A DNA stretch of 64,000 bases from NCBI RefSeq assembly GCF_027744825.2, contig NC_071351.1, positions 12,845,501-12,909,500 on the forward strand, written 5' to 3'. Source of the stretch: Synchiropus splendidus. Its lineage: Eukaryota; Chordata; Actinopteri; Syngnathiformes; Callionymidae. The stretch's first letter is position 1; each line of letters opens with the position of its first letter. Below are positions 22,795 to 37,807 of the stretch, in pieces. The notes beneath the pieces are model-generated. The model saw only the letters and a program-made list of their open reading frames with translations, had not been told where the DNA came from and made no database searches. A program made the position numbers and the translations under genes.

Positions 22795-25700
22795 GAAGCT
22801 GAATACGACCCAAACCCGAACACCTTGAACTGTTTTTGACCGATTAAAAATCTTCCTCAATGGTCGAACAGCAAGAGATGCTCAGCGTCAGGTCAAAATA
22901 AACATTTTCATTTGAATCCATTCTTTTGTTTTTCAGTGTAAAACATTCAAAATACCACCTTTCCTTGATCTCTTAGTCAACTCTAAGAATAGTTCCACAC
23001 ATTATTGACCCTAACGCGAACTTACAGCATGAGGAAGCAACTTATTTTTCACGCCAGCCAAACACAACCCTTGTAGAAGACTGAGTTTGATTCTCCCATC
23101 GCTTATCTGAATAGATGTTGCACTGCAAAAGCATCTGGAAACGCCTCAGGAATTATGTCTCATAAGTAAATCTAGATGCAGCCAATGAAATATTGTGTGG
23201 CTAATTTTCTTGGACAGACTATAAATAATTGCACTTATAAAAAACAAAACAAAAAAAAACAAGTTGATTTACTCATACATCTTTCAGAGGCATTTAACGG
23301 CGATGATGAATGCTAAATTGTCCAGCTGCAATTCAAAACCATTTCCCCAGAAAACAGCCAACTTTGTAACAAATCTGTTTTCCGCCTCACTGTGTGCATT
23401 TTAAATTCGCAGCTGCACGTTTGTGCTGTGGCATGATAATCAAAGTCACATTTCCACCAAGCGCTCAAGCAAGCAAAAATTTAAAAAAGGAATTGATGGA
23501 AGTTGAGTTGAATTTGTTTGTTTGCAAAAGCTGCACTTTTGTAATAGGACTTGCGAACCAGACGCAAATCAATCATACCTACTTTGGAGCACCACTGAGG
23601 TCAGCGGAGTGTTGCCCACAACAGTTGAATAAAAGACTTTTGGGGTTGCCATGGAGCCATTATCGCAGCGTTGCAGCTGATGCAGCATCTGGCTTTTGTC
23701 ACATGAAACGCTGAACTCCGATCCACTATGTTGACTTCCTGCTAACTTTAGTCAGACCAGCTCACAGGCGATAGACCTACTTTTTTTAACGCTCCTTGCA
23801 AGGCAGGTAGAGGTCGCTTTGGTGGGTGGAAACCACTACCACTTTGGGAATTTGGGATCCTGAAGAGAACTGCAGATAGCATGTGCCCTTTAAGGCACAG
23901 TGAATAGGAGAGAGAGCTACTCAATTAGTCTGGACATTTCTGATCTCGAGGAGCCTTTGAGCTTGATCTATATGTAGGCGGATGCTCTGAAAACATCAGA
24001 ATATTCTGCAGGTTGGTGGCTTCTATACCTGCTATGGATGCAGTTTTAAAAAAAGTTGTGCATCCGCTTGTATTATGTTGTTGGTCTTATCCATCCAATC
24101 TCACTTTCCTTCTGTGTAGGTGTGAGTATGTGTGTTTCACCGGAGTTGCTGGAGCTTATCTGACCTTCACTGGGCGCGTCGCCAGTTGGGAAGGACACAC
24201 AGGTCACTAGTCCATCTCAGCTCACAGTGAGACACCACTGTTGACATACATCCAAGCAGCAAAACACTGTAACTAACAATGTCAACTGGAATGTACTGAA
24301 TGCTCAGCAATATTCACAACTGAACTGCAAAACTGAGCAAAATGAAAAACAATACGATTTGTAAGACGTCTTTTACTCTTCTGAAGACATTTTCTCGACA
24401 TCTGTTCCATAAATCAGAAGTTACATTGAAAAAAAAAAGCTTCATCAAGTTGCAGTCACTGGAACCACGAAGCAGCTGGTAAAAAAAAAATCTCTTGGCG
24501 CGGTTTTAAAAAACTATAATTTCATTGTTAGAAATTCCTAATTAAGTTTTGTAGGCCTTCTGGGACGACTGCTCTCCCTGCTGCTTGTCTTTTATTCTGT
24601 TCTTTTCAAGCAGGAATCATCTTAAATTGACATTTTGTCCTCCGTTCCTCTTCTTTTCCTTGTACCTGCACTTCTCGCCTCAGGCACGTGTGCCAGCCTT
24701 GGGTTTTAATTGTCAAATGTTCCTGAATAATTCACTTCCCTAAATCTAGTATGTTTTTGAAGGACTAAAGGACCTGTTTTTCTAGATTAATTTTTCAAAC
24801 TTTTTTCCTCAATACCTGTAGAAAGCACAGCTAGATGAACTTCAACTGACCTCACAGGAAGGATGGCTGACCAGACTCCTGACCGGCACACTGCTCAGGA
24901 CCAGCAGGACCCTCCTTACCACGAGTGCCAATTCATGTCTTTAGCCTGCAGTGGCACACGAGCCAGAGCCTTCGGCGGAGCAGGATGCTGCCTGTAATTT
25001 CTTAATTCCTTAAGTGCACCTGCAAGGTGACCCAGCTGCAGCACAGGATAACATCAATTTACTGTACACGCAGTGAGTGCGTCAGCCATGGGGAACACTT
25101 CATAAATGACAGGTTCAGAATTAAGGTTGCGCACAAGAGAGGCAGAGTGATTACAGACCACATGGGACACGACTTTCAGGGTCTTGCGATTTATAAATTT
25201 ATTTTTTAACAAAAATAAATCTTAAAAATCATCTCAATTACCAAGACACAAAGATGATTTTTAAACTTAAAAAAAAACAAAAACAAAAAACTCTCCTATC
25301 CTTCGATTCAGCAAATCTTTCGTACAGAGACAGTGGAACATAATCTAACCCAACCTTGAAAATCGGGCTTCAAATCAATACAAGTAACATAAAAAACAAT
25401 TCAAATAAAACTCTGATTATGTTAAACACAGGTATCCCTGTCGCAGCATCCAATCCAGCCAGAAGCCAGTCCCTTAACAAACTTTTCCTTATCACAAAAC
25501 CAGCAAATTGCTCCACATCTGTCCCATTTGTAGCATAGTACAATGGTAAAAGCCATTTATTGTAATTATTCTGAATCTCTTAGTGGTGCATTATTCTAAT
25601 TCTTTGTGATTAATTCCGAGCATTCATTTGTTGACAAAGTCTCCGGGTAAAAGGCTCAAATATGAAAGAAAAACAGCGTAAACAAGATATTTGGATATAA

Positions 25701-25863
25701 ATTAGTACAGTTTTCCCAAACTGCGGCTCGTAATTGATGATAATTACCTGATGAATACAGGAAAGAGGAAAAACAGCGAGCAATATAAAGGTCATCTTTA
25801 ATGTGTCGAGAGTCTGAAGTCATTATGAAGCAAATGTTATTCATAGAGTGCTGCTTATTTACA

Positions 25864-25879
25864 TTTTTTTTTTTTTTTT
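25864..25879. repeat. Poly-T tract (T16)
   Basis: A pure T run in unique sequence. It could be the tail of a minus-strand retroposed copy, but no body or duplications were found. Confidence 0.9.
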
Positions 25880-28800
25880 CAAAGAGCCTTGTTAACTATT
25901 TTTCTCGAATAAAGCAGCTCTGCTTTGTTCGTTCGGCAACTGTTCACTTTCCTGCCAAGAAACTCTTTGTAAGAACGGAAGTGAATACAATGATAAAGAA
26001 ACACAAGTACAACCTCTATCGGAATACATTCCTCTCCTTGTCCTGATCTGAACCTAACATGACTGAATAACAGAAAAGTAGATCATGTTTTGCCCTGGAA
26101 TAGGCATACTAGACGTGACTTTGCGACCTTCTATAGGATCCAGACCCACCAGTTGAGGACCACTGATGTTCACCCTGTAGAACTCCATTAGAGTGCAGGC
26201 ATTGTACCAGTGATACTTCACAGGCAATAGTTACCACCTCCATAGTAAGAAAACACTCAGGCTCTCTCATCTTCTGCAACGTGGGAAGCAAGTGCTTATC
26301 ACCTTGAACTCAACCTAATGCCAACGGAACACCGCAAATAACCTCATTGAAGATTTACCTTTGCAACAAGATTAGATTTCACCCACAAACAGAAGGAGGT
26401 TGATGGCTCCATAATGCAGGATAGTCGGTAGTTTTAAGATGTTGCTCATCATTTTGCTTTGACGCTGTAGCTGATTTCATGATTCAGTTCATGTAAATGT
26501 GAATGTAATGTAAAACAAGAATTGTAGTGAAGAAGAAACCAGTATGGATCCATTCATACACCAAAGATAACCAAAAACTAAGACCATAGAAAGACAAGAA
26601 CAGCCCCATTTCTAAATGCATATGTCACTATTAGACTCAGTGGAGTTTGAGACCCCTGATCTAAACTGTCTGAAATTAAACAGTCACGAATGGCTGATCT
26701 CATTGCATTATGATGATTAAAAAGTGATGCATATTGGTGTGAAATTCAGTCTGAATTATGGGTTGTAGAAAGTGACATTTTGGCAGGGAAATAGCTTGAA
26801 ATCTGCCCCTGGGCCTGAACTTCCTTGAGAACCCTCGAGGCGAAACTGTTTCAATTCAGCAGAGTGATCAAGGCAGAATAGGTGTCCTGATTAACGTTGA
26901 AAAAGCACCGGCGTGTTGTATTAATCCTGTATTAATCGCAGTGTAAAACATGCACAGACGAGCTGTCAGATGCTGTCAGGAGAGACACTTTCCGAATGCT
27001 TGAGGAATTCCTCCGTGTAGCTGATAATGACTGATTTGTCAATTATCAAGCCCCAGACGATGCTTTGTTTGGCTCCGGGTCTCATTTAAAAAAAACCTTG
27101 ACATGCGGAGATTCTTCTCTGCGCTCCTCCGATCCAACCTCGGAAATATAATTGGGTAAGAGTTTGCAAGTGAGCGGCAGATGGACCCGACTTCGTCTTC
27201 TGCCGACAGACTTCGATTCATAATGACCTGTGCTGAGGCTGGTCGAATTCTTCATGTAGTACTTTCACAATAGTTCCGGTATAATGAGGTATACTTCAAT
27301 GGTGTTGACGTCGGAACTCCGCCTTAGCTGGCTTTACGCTGTGCCCTTCTAGAAGTGGCATCATGGGACTCATTTTAGGCTACTTTTGAAGGTAGAAATT
27401 GAGTTTAGTTGGTCGAACTAAGATGGAGATAAATGGGCCAGAGAAGCTGGTTGGTTAATGGCAACATCAATAGACTAGATGGTGCATGAGACACTTTATT
27501 GAGGGTTTCTGCTTGCCGACTTCAAATCATCTCATTCCAAAGTCCTTTCCGATTCACTATACAGAGTCACTCTCTCACTACATTGCAGTTGAAGAAGAGG
27601 AAATCATTTTGGTTGGCAAGGACAATTAGATGATGTACTGCACAATGGGTGGTTGTGTGTTTGTGCTACTGTCTGTCCAAACATTAAAGAGCCAGGGGAA
27701 ACACTTTGCATTCCTATTGTATATGTTTGTATTTGTACTCTAAACAATGTCATCGAAAACTGACTCATTCAGTCTGTTGAGGAGAAATAGCTTTAGCCCT
27801 TGAATCTGTGGAGCCTTCCTGCTAGTTTACACGTTACAACAAGTGTGTGTCGATGATTCCACTTAGGAGCCAAAAACACTTCAGCCAGGGGGTGAGGGCG
27901 AAAGGAATGCCATTCAACCTCTTGTTTCAGAGATGGTATAACACTATAATTGTCCCGTCATTCACTCATTCATCATTTTTGTTTTGGCGTGTTACAGAGA
28001 TTCCGTCGCGGTGTCAACACAATTTAATTTATAGCCCTGGCAGTGCTGATATTCCGCTAGCATTTAAGAAGTTCAGCCTTGACAGCCCTCAACATCTTCA
28101 GTTCAAAACATCCTGAAGCGTCCAACAGTTTTTGAGGCGACGCTTATGCTTCTTACTTTCAAAAGTAGGTCATGGCTCTTTGACGGATAAAGATCCAGAG
28201 GCAGCAGAGCAACACAAACACCGTGACAAGGGGTGACGAGAACAGGCGGTCACAAACGCTACAGAAGCAAAGTTAGCAACATTTAGATTGAATAAAAAAT
28301 GGAGACTAGTCATGACAACTCAGGCTGGTGAACGACAGGGTTCTCAGGCGTATTCGAACAACTGTATCTGACAAAGCTAAAACTAACAACTAAATGAATG
28401 ACATGAAAGACACAGATGGGCAAACAAGCTGCTGGGTTGAAATTAAGACTCTGTTGCCGAGACGTAATCTTCCTCATGCGTGAATGCGATTTGAAGATTC
28501 CCCCGTCACCATATAAGGAATTCAATACAAGTACAATATTTGACAGGTAAAAACTAAAAGAGAGGTGGAAGGTTCAGTGTAAAAAAGCAGGATGTATCTC
28601 ATCATACCGGTTTTTAGGGTCTGTAAAGGTGCGTATTTATACACCAGCGTGATCCTAAAAGTAATTCTGCCAGCTCAAACAGACCACATAAATGCCAACC
28701 TGCTGCCTCAGCTTATGAAATATTACCTTACACCGCCCAATAACCCGGTGGCATTATCTGAGAAGAGATGCAATATGTCTGTGGTGTTTGGTTTAAAATT

Positions 28801-29180
28801 GATTTGTTTTAGATTTTCTTCTGGGGTAAATCACATAAACCTAAAATGCCAAGTCCTACAAAAGGTTCTTTTGAAGGTTTTAAAAGAGCAGACGCGCACT
28901 TTTAAGTCATCGGCATGCAGAAATAAATAAGAGGGATGAAACTTTTGATCAAAGGTTTGCTTCCGAGGGAGGGAAGAAGGTTTGGGGTAGAGCATTTTGG
29001 GAGAGGCGTCGCCAGTGTTCATGATGGAAAGAAATGATCACAAGCAAATTCATGTCTCCACCGACAAGTGCCTGCACAGTAGTTTTAAAATATATATATA
29101 TTTGAATATGCTCGCAGACACTTCCTGTTAGTGGTTTTGTGACAGCCCAAGATAAAGCAAATATTTTCATGCTCCCTGTA

Positions 29181-29200
29181 TAATCATATGCATATGATTA
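29181..29200. promoter_or_regulatory. Perfect 20-bp palindrome with inverted TAAT and POU-like half-sites
   Basis: TAATCATATGCATATGATTA reads the same on both strands. The outer TAAT/ATTA are homeodomain half-sites, and the core CATATGCATATG resembles palindromic POU dimer sites and also contains E-box-type CATATG. A perfect 20-bp palindrome is not expected by chance in 64 kb of random sequence (about 0.06 expected). Binding is inferred from motif shape only. Confidence 0.35.
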
Positions 29201-29849
29201 AACATGCAGCTCTGACTCCGGTCCCTCTTGGAAAAGCACTTCCTTGATCTCAAGGTTGCCAGACTGAACCGAGAATAAATGAAGAGCCATTCAGATGTAA
29301 ACTTCCGAGCTAGATGCTAATGTACACATTGCTGTGCAATTTGATGAATGTACTTATGGCCTCAGAAGTGACACACAATGGGACCCCTTTTTGTTAGTGT
29401 GGACTACATTTAAATATAACAGATACACAAGAGAAAAAACACCTAGATTTGAAGCCTGAGGCGCTCCTTTTCACATTATTATATGAATAATATCCTCTCA
29501 TAACAATTCTTAATCGTATCTGAATTTTTTATTTTTTTTATCAAATGTTATCTGGATATCCTTTGAGCAGGCTTTTCTTGATTATTGATTTCATATATAA
29601 GACCATTGTTACTGGCAGTCACATGGCTCCTAAGCAACTGTGGTATTGATATATCCATTATGTATTGTCCTGAAAATATGGTCATGGATGACTGCAAGTC
29701 ATTAAGCAGTTGAATGAAGGCTGAACAGGTCAGCACTTTTTTCCCCCCACAAAGCTGATGCAAACACTTATCTTTCATTTTGAAACCAGGAATGTGTGAC
29801 CCTCGAGGGCATCCCCCCTACTGCCACTGCTGTGAGGGGCTTGGTCAAA

Positions 29850-30090
29850 TTGTTAATAAAATAATTACAACAGTAATGAAATAATGAAATATTTTTGTCA
29901 TATTAATTCAAATAAGAAGCATAAATACAGTAAACATACTGTACATTTTAATGGAACTCTGTGAGAAATTATGTATATGAATAAATATTAAAAAGCAGAA
30001 TAAAAAACGCATTAAATAAATTTAACAATGGGACTAAAATAAACATAATATAAAATAAAGTAAAACAACAAAGTAAAATGAAGATCTAAA
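29850..30090. repeat. AT-rich low-complexity block
   Basis: About 240 bases made mostly of A and T, with recurring AATAAA, TAAAATAAA and AATAATGAAAT words. No gene, TA array or clear transposon end is visible. The many AATAAA words are an effect of composition, not evidence of transcript ends. Confidence 0.7.
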
Positions 30091-33000
30091 ATGGCTGCTG
30101 CTACAATTCGAACACAACAAAATTTCTTAGGCTTTTCTGAATGGCCTGCGACTGAAAATTGAAGTCCCATAATGCACTGCAACAATCGAAGTTTAAAAAT
30201 TTAATGCCAGTTAGCAACTCTTTTTGAATAGGCACCGTCAGATGGGCTTCTGCGATCAGACATCAGTAAGTAAGGCACAAGTTTAGAATTGTTGTCCTTC
30301 ACCAGATATCCTCTACACATTTCGGGCGACAGCGGTGAGGTTTGAATAACTATGTTGGTGACACAGTCTCGCGAACGATTTATATTTCAGAGGCACATCA
30401 CTTGTTACTTATTCAACCGTAGCGCGAAGAGACATTTTGTCAAACGGCATTGCTGATAAAAAGCCGAGCTGGAAAATGTGCCTGGTTTCTGCCAATACTC
30501 CCGAGAGCCACCCGCACAATGCACATGCAAAACACGGACTCCAGTGCTGACTAATGAGAAACAAATGAATTCATCGAGATAAATTGTTCATTAGTGTTTG
30601 CCATCTCAGTTCGCTGGAGATTTGAAAAGTTCAGCGCAATCTGTGTTTACACAATAAATGGTTTCATCGTTCTAATTCGACCAGGAGGATCATTACTTTT
30701 TCACTGGGAGCTACGTTCGACGGGAAGATTCCATGACAAGATGACCGCCACAACTTCCTGTCTGAGCCCGCCGAGTAATTCAGGATTCCAACAAGAGGCT
30801 AGATTGCTGGCAGGCATGGCTGTATCATCTCGCTGCTCTGTTTATTTAGAAAATTGGGACTTTTTTTTTCTGTCTGTGTAAAGGAGCTATTGCACATCAA
30901 GTCCCTTGTCTCCCAGTGGAATCACGATCAGGTCACAGAGTCTTTATGAACAGCGGGATGGATGACACTGGAAAGCAGAGCTGTGCAATTGTCTGTAACA
31001 TCACAGGAGCTCCCCCCGTGGCACCTACTCAACTTCTAAGTGTGTGTCAGGCAGGGAAACCGACAGCTTGACAACGTAGCTTTCATTCCATACCCCAAAT
31101 CTCTCCACAATCAGCCGTCTTCAAGAACAATTGAGAGGCAGGGGAGAATATTTGAAGCCAAGTCTGTCTCTGTAGGTGCCCTCCTAGTTAAACATAGCTC
31201 AGCAGCCTCTCACATCCCCATTTAGATGCCGGCTTGTCACCTGGGAAGAGGTCGGTGTAGTGACAGTGACGAGGAAGACCAGACGCAAGACGCGCTGTCA
31301 GCGCTGGTTAAGGTCAGCTCATTACGGAATGAAATAAATAAACGGCTAATGGAAAAGTGCTTGCGAGGGAAAAGACGTTGGCGAGTGATGTTCCGCTTGA
31401 CTCCGGGCTTTTAGGAAGACGCCAGAGAGATGAATTGTCGCGATTGAGCTGTGAACCTGAGCGACACAGCTGCGTTTTTTGCAGCTAATGATTCTTTGTG
31501 GGAAATGGATCAGAGCTGAAGCACTCGTCATGTGTCACAGAGCCATGCAGCTGCTCACCCCGCGCACGGAAAGAGATTCTTAGCCTGCCAGTGATCAGTG
31601 GAGGAGAGAGACGGGGGAGGCGCGGGGAGAGGGAGTCTTGCGAACGCTGATGCTGATTGATCATAGTCAGAAACGTGGCCGAATGGAGATAAGATAGCAG
31701 AAAGGTACATACTGAGAAGCTGACAGATGTGTGAAGGTTTGACATGCAGCCATCAGGTGCCTGCCGCTCAGAGCTGCCACATGACTTCCTGTTTCTTTCC
31801 GTGTTATTTTAAACTCTGCCGAAATATGGGGAATGCTCCAGAAATGTTTCATTTCAGTAACTTTAGAAACATCTGTCGAGACCGTCGGGAAAACAGGGAG
31901 AAAGTGGCAGGGAAAAAAAAAAAATCGAACTCAAAAACAAGGTTCTGTTGTTTCTTTAAATTGACGCGTCACTTGACCAACATAACCTCAAGAAAATATG
32001 GAGCTTCATCTTTACAAACAAATATGCCAGAGGGGGCAGACAACTCCGCTAGAGAAGCTGGAAAAACTAAAAGACAAGTGATTAAAAATCTGACCTGAAA
32101 GTACCAGACAAGAGAAAAGGAAACAGTGGAAAAGTTCTTCTTTTGTAGAGTTATGATGCTCTATATTAGAAGGATGTGTCCACTTCTGACCCACACGACG
32201 GCACTAGCCATCTCGCGACTTGGCGACTTGCTGCTAGTATCAAACCAGTGTCTGCCTTGTCTGTATCAAAACTCCAAAGAAAAAGGGGAGCAGGTGGAGG
32301 GAGGAGACACAAGGGAACGACAGGATCAAATAAAAGCACCAACTAGATCTTAATGGTTAGTTGAAATATTATTTTTATATTATTTGAAATCATAGTTTAA
32401 TAATTCATTTTTGTGGACATAATACATTTTTACATTTTTTCTTCTAATGGTGTCCATCTCTTTACTCTGCTCGCAACTAAAATACATACAAATCTTCTTT
32501 GCAGAAAAAAACCCATCAGCATACAACAGCAAGTTAGTCACTTTACGTGTTTGCCAGAATATCAAAGTCAGTCAGTCAATTATACTCACTTCAGTAGTGA
32601 TCTAATGGGTTGCACATTTTCTCTCTTTTTTTTCTGAGCCGACGTCCTGTTTGGCTTTCTTCACTGCTTCTTCTGTGATGGAGAACAGTGCCAGCTCCTT
32701 CTGAAAGGCTGCTGGCAATGAAGTTGTTGCTGCCATCAGGCAATGTTCTCACGCAAGAAAAAAAAAACGTATATCATGCAATTGCAGACATTTCGGATGG
32801 AAAATATCTCATTAAAGGGGTTAAACTTGCCATGCATATGCAGGAGTATCTGCAGCAGTATGGCTACTAAACAAGAACAGCATGATCCCTACACTGATGT
32901 CCAAGCTTTTACATGTTCAAAACTTTGCACAGAAGGCGCAGCTGTTCCTTGGAAAATACTGTCTCAATAAAAAGTTTCCGCTATAATTGGCGCCTGGGGT

Positions 33001-36000
33001 TCCGAAGTTGTGGGCAACCACGACCAGATCAGAAAGGGTCTGATGATAATAGATGTGCATACCAGGATATTAAAGTCAGAAAATGTCAAGCTCTATTGCA
33101 CTCTTACATCTTTGTTCCTCCATGACGCTGGATTGAATCATAAACGCTGCGCATTCTGACAGGCATTTCCGTTTTTCAATTTGGGGCAGTTAGATAGCAA
33201 AGTTATAAATCTATTAAGCAACACACAGAAAGATTGCTCACCTCCTCATTCGTCCTTTATCGCTCACGCCCCGATTTCCCCAAAGGGGAGATGTCTGTCA
33301 ATACTCCACGAAAAGCCCCCTGACAAGAGGAAGTCACAAGGAACAGTGATCAATTTTAGATATGGCCAGGAGCTCTGGGTTTACCAACAAAAGAGATTTC
33401 ATGCGCTGTTAGTGCTATTGAGTGGCAAGTGGATTAGCTCACACTTCACATTAACCCCCTAAAAAAATCAACACCAATGACCCACTTAGCAAACGCCCCA
33501 CTAGCAGTTACACTGCGATAGCATCGGCGATAATTGAGACACTTGCGCAGCGGCGAACATTTAGAGCCTGGTAAACACAGAGGGACTGACTCTGAGGTCA
33601 CCGTCGGGACGGCACTATCGATCCAGAAAGTGCTGTTGTTAAAATTCAACTGTAGAAGATGTCGGCGTTATATATGAAAGATAATCACTTGCATATGAGG
33701 GACGTTCAAACATCTCAGGAGAGCGTTTTAGGCGCCACCATACTATTACTCCTGCCTGTGGCTGTTCAAAAAGTGACCCGAGGTTATAGATCCACTTAAT
33801 TGGATTTTTCCAACTGAAGAGGGAGCTAATTATCCGAACAGTGGTTGCACTTTTAAATAAATCTATCACTAGATTATTCTTCCCCCAGTGAATAGGAGAT
33901 GAGAGTGGGTGATTAATATAAGGTAGCAAGATTTTTGTGGGGGGCTTCAAAGTCATATTCTGCGATTCTTGAAGTTTGGAATGGGTGCGACATGTGCACT
34001 GCACCTCCTGCAGGAGGAAACTCCATGAAGTATCACTCGTATAGCAAGCAAATACCAAAATACTGTGAGTTAAGACGCCAAAAAGAAGCTTAAGAAATGT
34101 CACAAAGTGAGAGATATAGACCTTTTTTATGAGTTCCTTTTCAATATTGACCTCAACAGGTCTGTGTGTAGAAATGAAATGGCCCCGAAGAAACCGTAAT
34201 ACGCGTATCCTGCATCCTCGTGGGACCTTGTTAACCTTAAGTATCTAAAGACCTGAAACACCTGATGATCCCAGTTGATACATCCGATCACGCGTGGGAG
34301 AAGAAATAGAAGAAATTAAAAATGAAATCTTGTGAGGATCTTATCTTTTTTGACTGGGTCATGTTGTCGCAGCACATTGACTTGGTGGTTGATCTCCACA
34401 CTGAGGGCAAAGTTTACATACTGTATCTCCTGGAAAAGCTTTAACGCCCTAAAGCTGAAACTTTTATTGCACTGGATTACAGAAGAAAGCTGCATTCTCA
34501 AGTCTCTTAAAACAAGTTGCAAATATATAATACTTTTAAGGATTAAAGGATTTATACCAAGCCTTTTCTTAGCCATACTTAAGTTAATTGGTTTACAACA
34601 CGGTGCCTTTTAGATCCCGCAGCTTGTGATAATTACCTTTTGAAATGAGTGTGTAGCATAAGGAGTACATTCTTTCACCAGAATTGCTCTTCTAAACCAC
34701 GGAGATTACACATACTTAAGATCAGCTCTCAAATCCAGATTAAAGTGAGTCCTCAAAAAACCCAGAAATGCACCCTGCAAAAGGAAAACATGAAGAATGT
34801 TGGGGTTTAAATGATCATTATCTATGTGCTTCTCGTACTGAAACAGTGCTGCTATGCGATGAAAAACTCAACAAGGTAAATTTAAACAATCGTCAGATGT
34901 CTGTTAAATGGGGAGCTACAATATAAATAAATCAATAAACAGACAAAATCGCTCTTGAACATACAGCTGTGGTGTTGCAGTAAAGAATCCAGATGTATGG
35001 AATGCATGTAGATATGGAACTAAGGAGGTCCTTCCATCATCACTCCAGCCATTCGCTCTCTGTATTATTTCCCAAATTATATTAGAGATGCATCCAGACT
35101 CTGAATCAGCTTTGAAGCGCTCTGAAAGCAGTTCCACTCACAGGAGGAATGAGTTTAATTTAGATACACATCTGAAAAATGTGGCAGCTCATTTTGGACC
35201 TCACTCATACCACCTTTTACAGCAGTATTGATTGACAGATTGGAGAACTGGGAAGCAACAATAATAACTGGACTTCAAATTGGACACACTGGATTTGCTA
35301 TCGGATACTGCACTGTTTTCAAACTCAAAAAAAGCAGGTGGAATTGAAAGATCTTATCTGACTATGGAGCCTTTCCGGAAATGAGGCACAGAAGTTATTA
35401 TCATAATAGTCAGAATTTTGTTTTATGTCTGCTACTGTACTGCACAGTCCCACTTTGATAGTAGTGATATTAAGAGGTCAGTCATGTGTCGCTGCATCTT
35501 ACACACATTGATCTTCCTGTCTCTAAAAGTCTTGATAAATGTTTGAGTATGGCTGTTAAACTTGAGCCTGATTCTCGACGCAGATTCAACAGAAGCTTGG
35601 CTGCTTCCCCCACAGACCACCTGTGCTCGGATGCACAACTCATCAAACCCAACTCACTCAATAGAGAGAACGTGAATGGCAATTCTATTACGCACTAATC
35701 TGCGTTCAAGGACTTTTGGCACGTCGTGTTAAATGTTTTAAGAGCCTTCTTATTGCTGCTGACAGGTTGTTGTCCTCCTCATAAGCCCTGGCAGCAGGAA
35801 CAATGGCTTGCTAATGATGATTCATTTTGCTCAAACGGAGCTCAGAACATTTGCTTGAAAACACTTTATAGACAATAGCACATGAAATACTAAATATTGG
35901 GAGTAAGTAAAGTATGATAAAACATAGAAGGGGCTGGAGAGACTGCATTTTCTTTTTCCTTGTTGAGTGTTCTATGGCCTAAGGGGTGGGTCTCCTCTGG

Positions 36001-37807
36001 AGATCCTCCAGTCAAAAAGTGAGGCCGCCGCACTATGTGAAGGTTGTGGACTTTATAAGAAAGAGATGTCTGCTGACTTGCAGCTTTACCTCGTATAGTT
36101 TTTTTTCCAGAGAAGAGCTGGAGGTTGTCTGTTATTAGACTTTTTCATTGCTTCTCTTTCAGTGGAGGATTTATAGATAGAGGTCTAAACTATTGTGAAG
36201 TGGTTTCACACCTTTTCTTTTCCTTTGTTTCCGACAGAGAAGTTTTGAAAACATAAAGTTTCCCAACATATTTCAGAGTTCACAGGTGTATTAATATCAC
36301 TAATAACCTTATAAGAAAACTATCTACTGCAGTATATGTTCAAAAATGTGTTTGATATCAGAAAGGTCACTTGTAGTTATCCTTTTAACATTTCAGACTT
36401 CTAGTGGATGTCACTTCCAGACCGGAATGCAAGGAATCACGATGACTATCTAGATACCCGGAGCTTTGTCATGTAGAATGCTGACCTTTTCAGCTAAAGC
36501 TAAAACCTGAAGAATGAAAGAAGGTCAAGTTCTCGAGGTTCAAATTTGCGATGCTCTTTTTTGAAGAAGTCAATTGGACTTTATATTTAAGGAAGACTGC
36601 TTCATGTTCGAACTCGTGTCGTGTTTGGAATGAGCTTGGAAGTGTTGGCTCGGCCATGTTTACGTTTTGTTTGCCAATGAAACGTTATTTAGAAGGCAAA
36701 TAGAAGCTGGAGAAGCCGAACAGCCAGCAGAGATAAAACGTATCTTGGTCACCAGAGGATGTTTCGGAGTCGATTCAAGCAGGTCCGTGGTGCGAAATCC
36801 CACCCCAGGAAGCGGCAGAAAAAACTTTTCTCCAATTGTTTTAGAAACTTGTTTTGTTAATCTGAAGTTGCTGCTCATGTGAACTGTTTTGCATTTCCTG
36901 TTCAGTTTGTTTGTCTCTGGGAATAAATCAAACACACAGCACGTATCTGGTTTTGCGAAATGATCAGTAAATAATTATATAGCCAGGAGCCCTCTGCCAT
37001 ATATCTGGGATTTAATCTGCCATATTGTGCAGCATATAGATATAGTAAAATTATACATAAGCAAGCATTGTGGTCTTGTCGAGGGATAATTCTAGAATGG
37101 TTGCATGAGAATTTTGAGGTGGACTGGGTGATACTGGTGCCCCAAACCTGGCTTTGGATGGAATGGTGACCTCAGGTGTGGCAATGTACCATTTCGTAAA
37201 GACAAAACTGGACGGAAAAATGATGCAACTCACGCATGTGATGGATGCTTTGAGAAAACGGGGTGATCTCAATGCATGAGACTGGATCAACCAATAAAGC
37301 AAATAAAAATACTGGTCACAGATGAAGGTAAAACCACAATGATGTGACATCAACTGTTGAGCCATGAAGAGAGTGAGCAGCTGAACCAGCTGGAGGGCTG
37401 AGTTTGGAGGGTTTTTTTTTTGTTTCTTTTATGTGATGGCCGCACGAAAGCAAGAAGAGTTGCTCCTGTTTTCGGCACCGTGCCAAGGATTGCCTTGCTG
37501 AAGGTGTGGCAAATTGAAATGCTGGAAAAGGATGGGAGTGAGTCTGTGCCATAAATCATTAACTGATACAACTAATATCACAGATGTATGGACTCATTGT
37601 TGCACAGAGGAAGTTTGATTTCTCTTAATCTCTAATGCACCTTTTCCAAACGTCCTGCTTCAAACATTTTTCCATTTTCAAAGTCGTTGCATCCAAAGTG
37701 TTCTTTTCGATGCCGTCTGCACTCACCGTCTTTGCTCTCAAATCTCAGGTGTGTTTAGAGGATTCTGTTCAATGTGGTGTGACAGGGTCTTTTCTGACAA
37801 CACCTGT

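Larger units (their letters stand above)
21688..29180. other. Long unique stretch, no gene seen
   Basis: No gene recognised; open frames are at most 112 codons (28592-28930, +). Simple tracts include T16 at 25864-25879 and A-rich tracts around 23238-23262 and 25268-25291. An octamer ATGCAAAT lies at 22787-22794. Segments around 24960-25080, 25560-25760 and 26860-27230 have the mixed-composition, TAAT/ATTA-rich look of vertebrate non-coding conserved elements, but that cannot be shown from one sequence. Confidence 0.5.

Noticed and set aside
26109..26670. Possible hAT-type element (phrases CCAGTTGAGGACCACTGA and GAGTTTGAGACCCCTGATC)
   Set aside because: The phrases recall fish repeat ends, but no terminal inverted repeats or 8-bp duplications could be found, so no element was called.
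33639..34103. 154-codon minus frame
   Set aside because: No domain, AT-rich, no flanking splice signals that fit; consistent with chance.
36240..36940. Possible 3' UTR or retroposed transcript end with AATAAA words
   Set aside because: AATAAATCA near 36920 lacks an A tail, duplications or a coding body; such words are common in AT-rich DNA.
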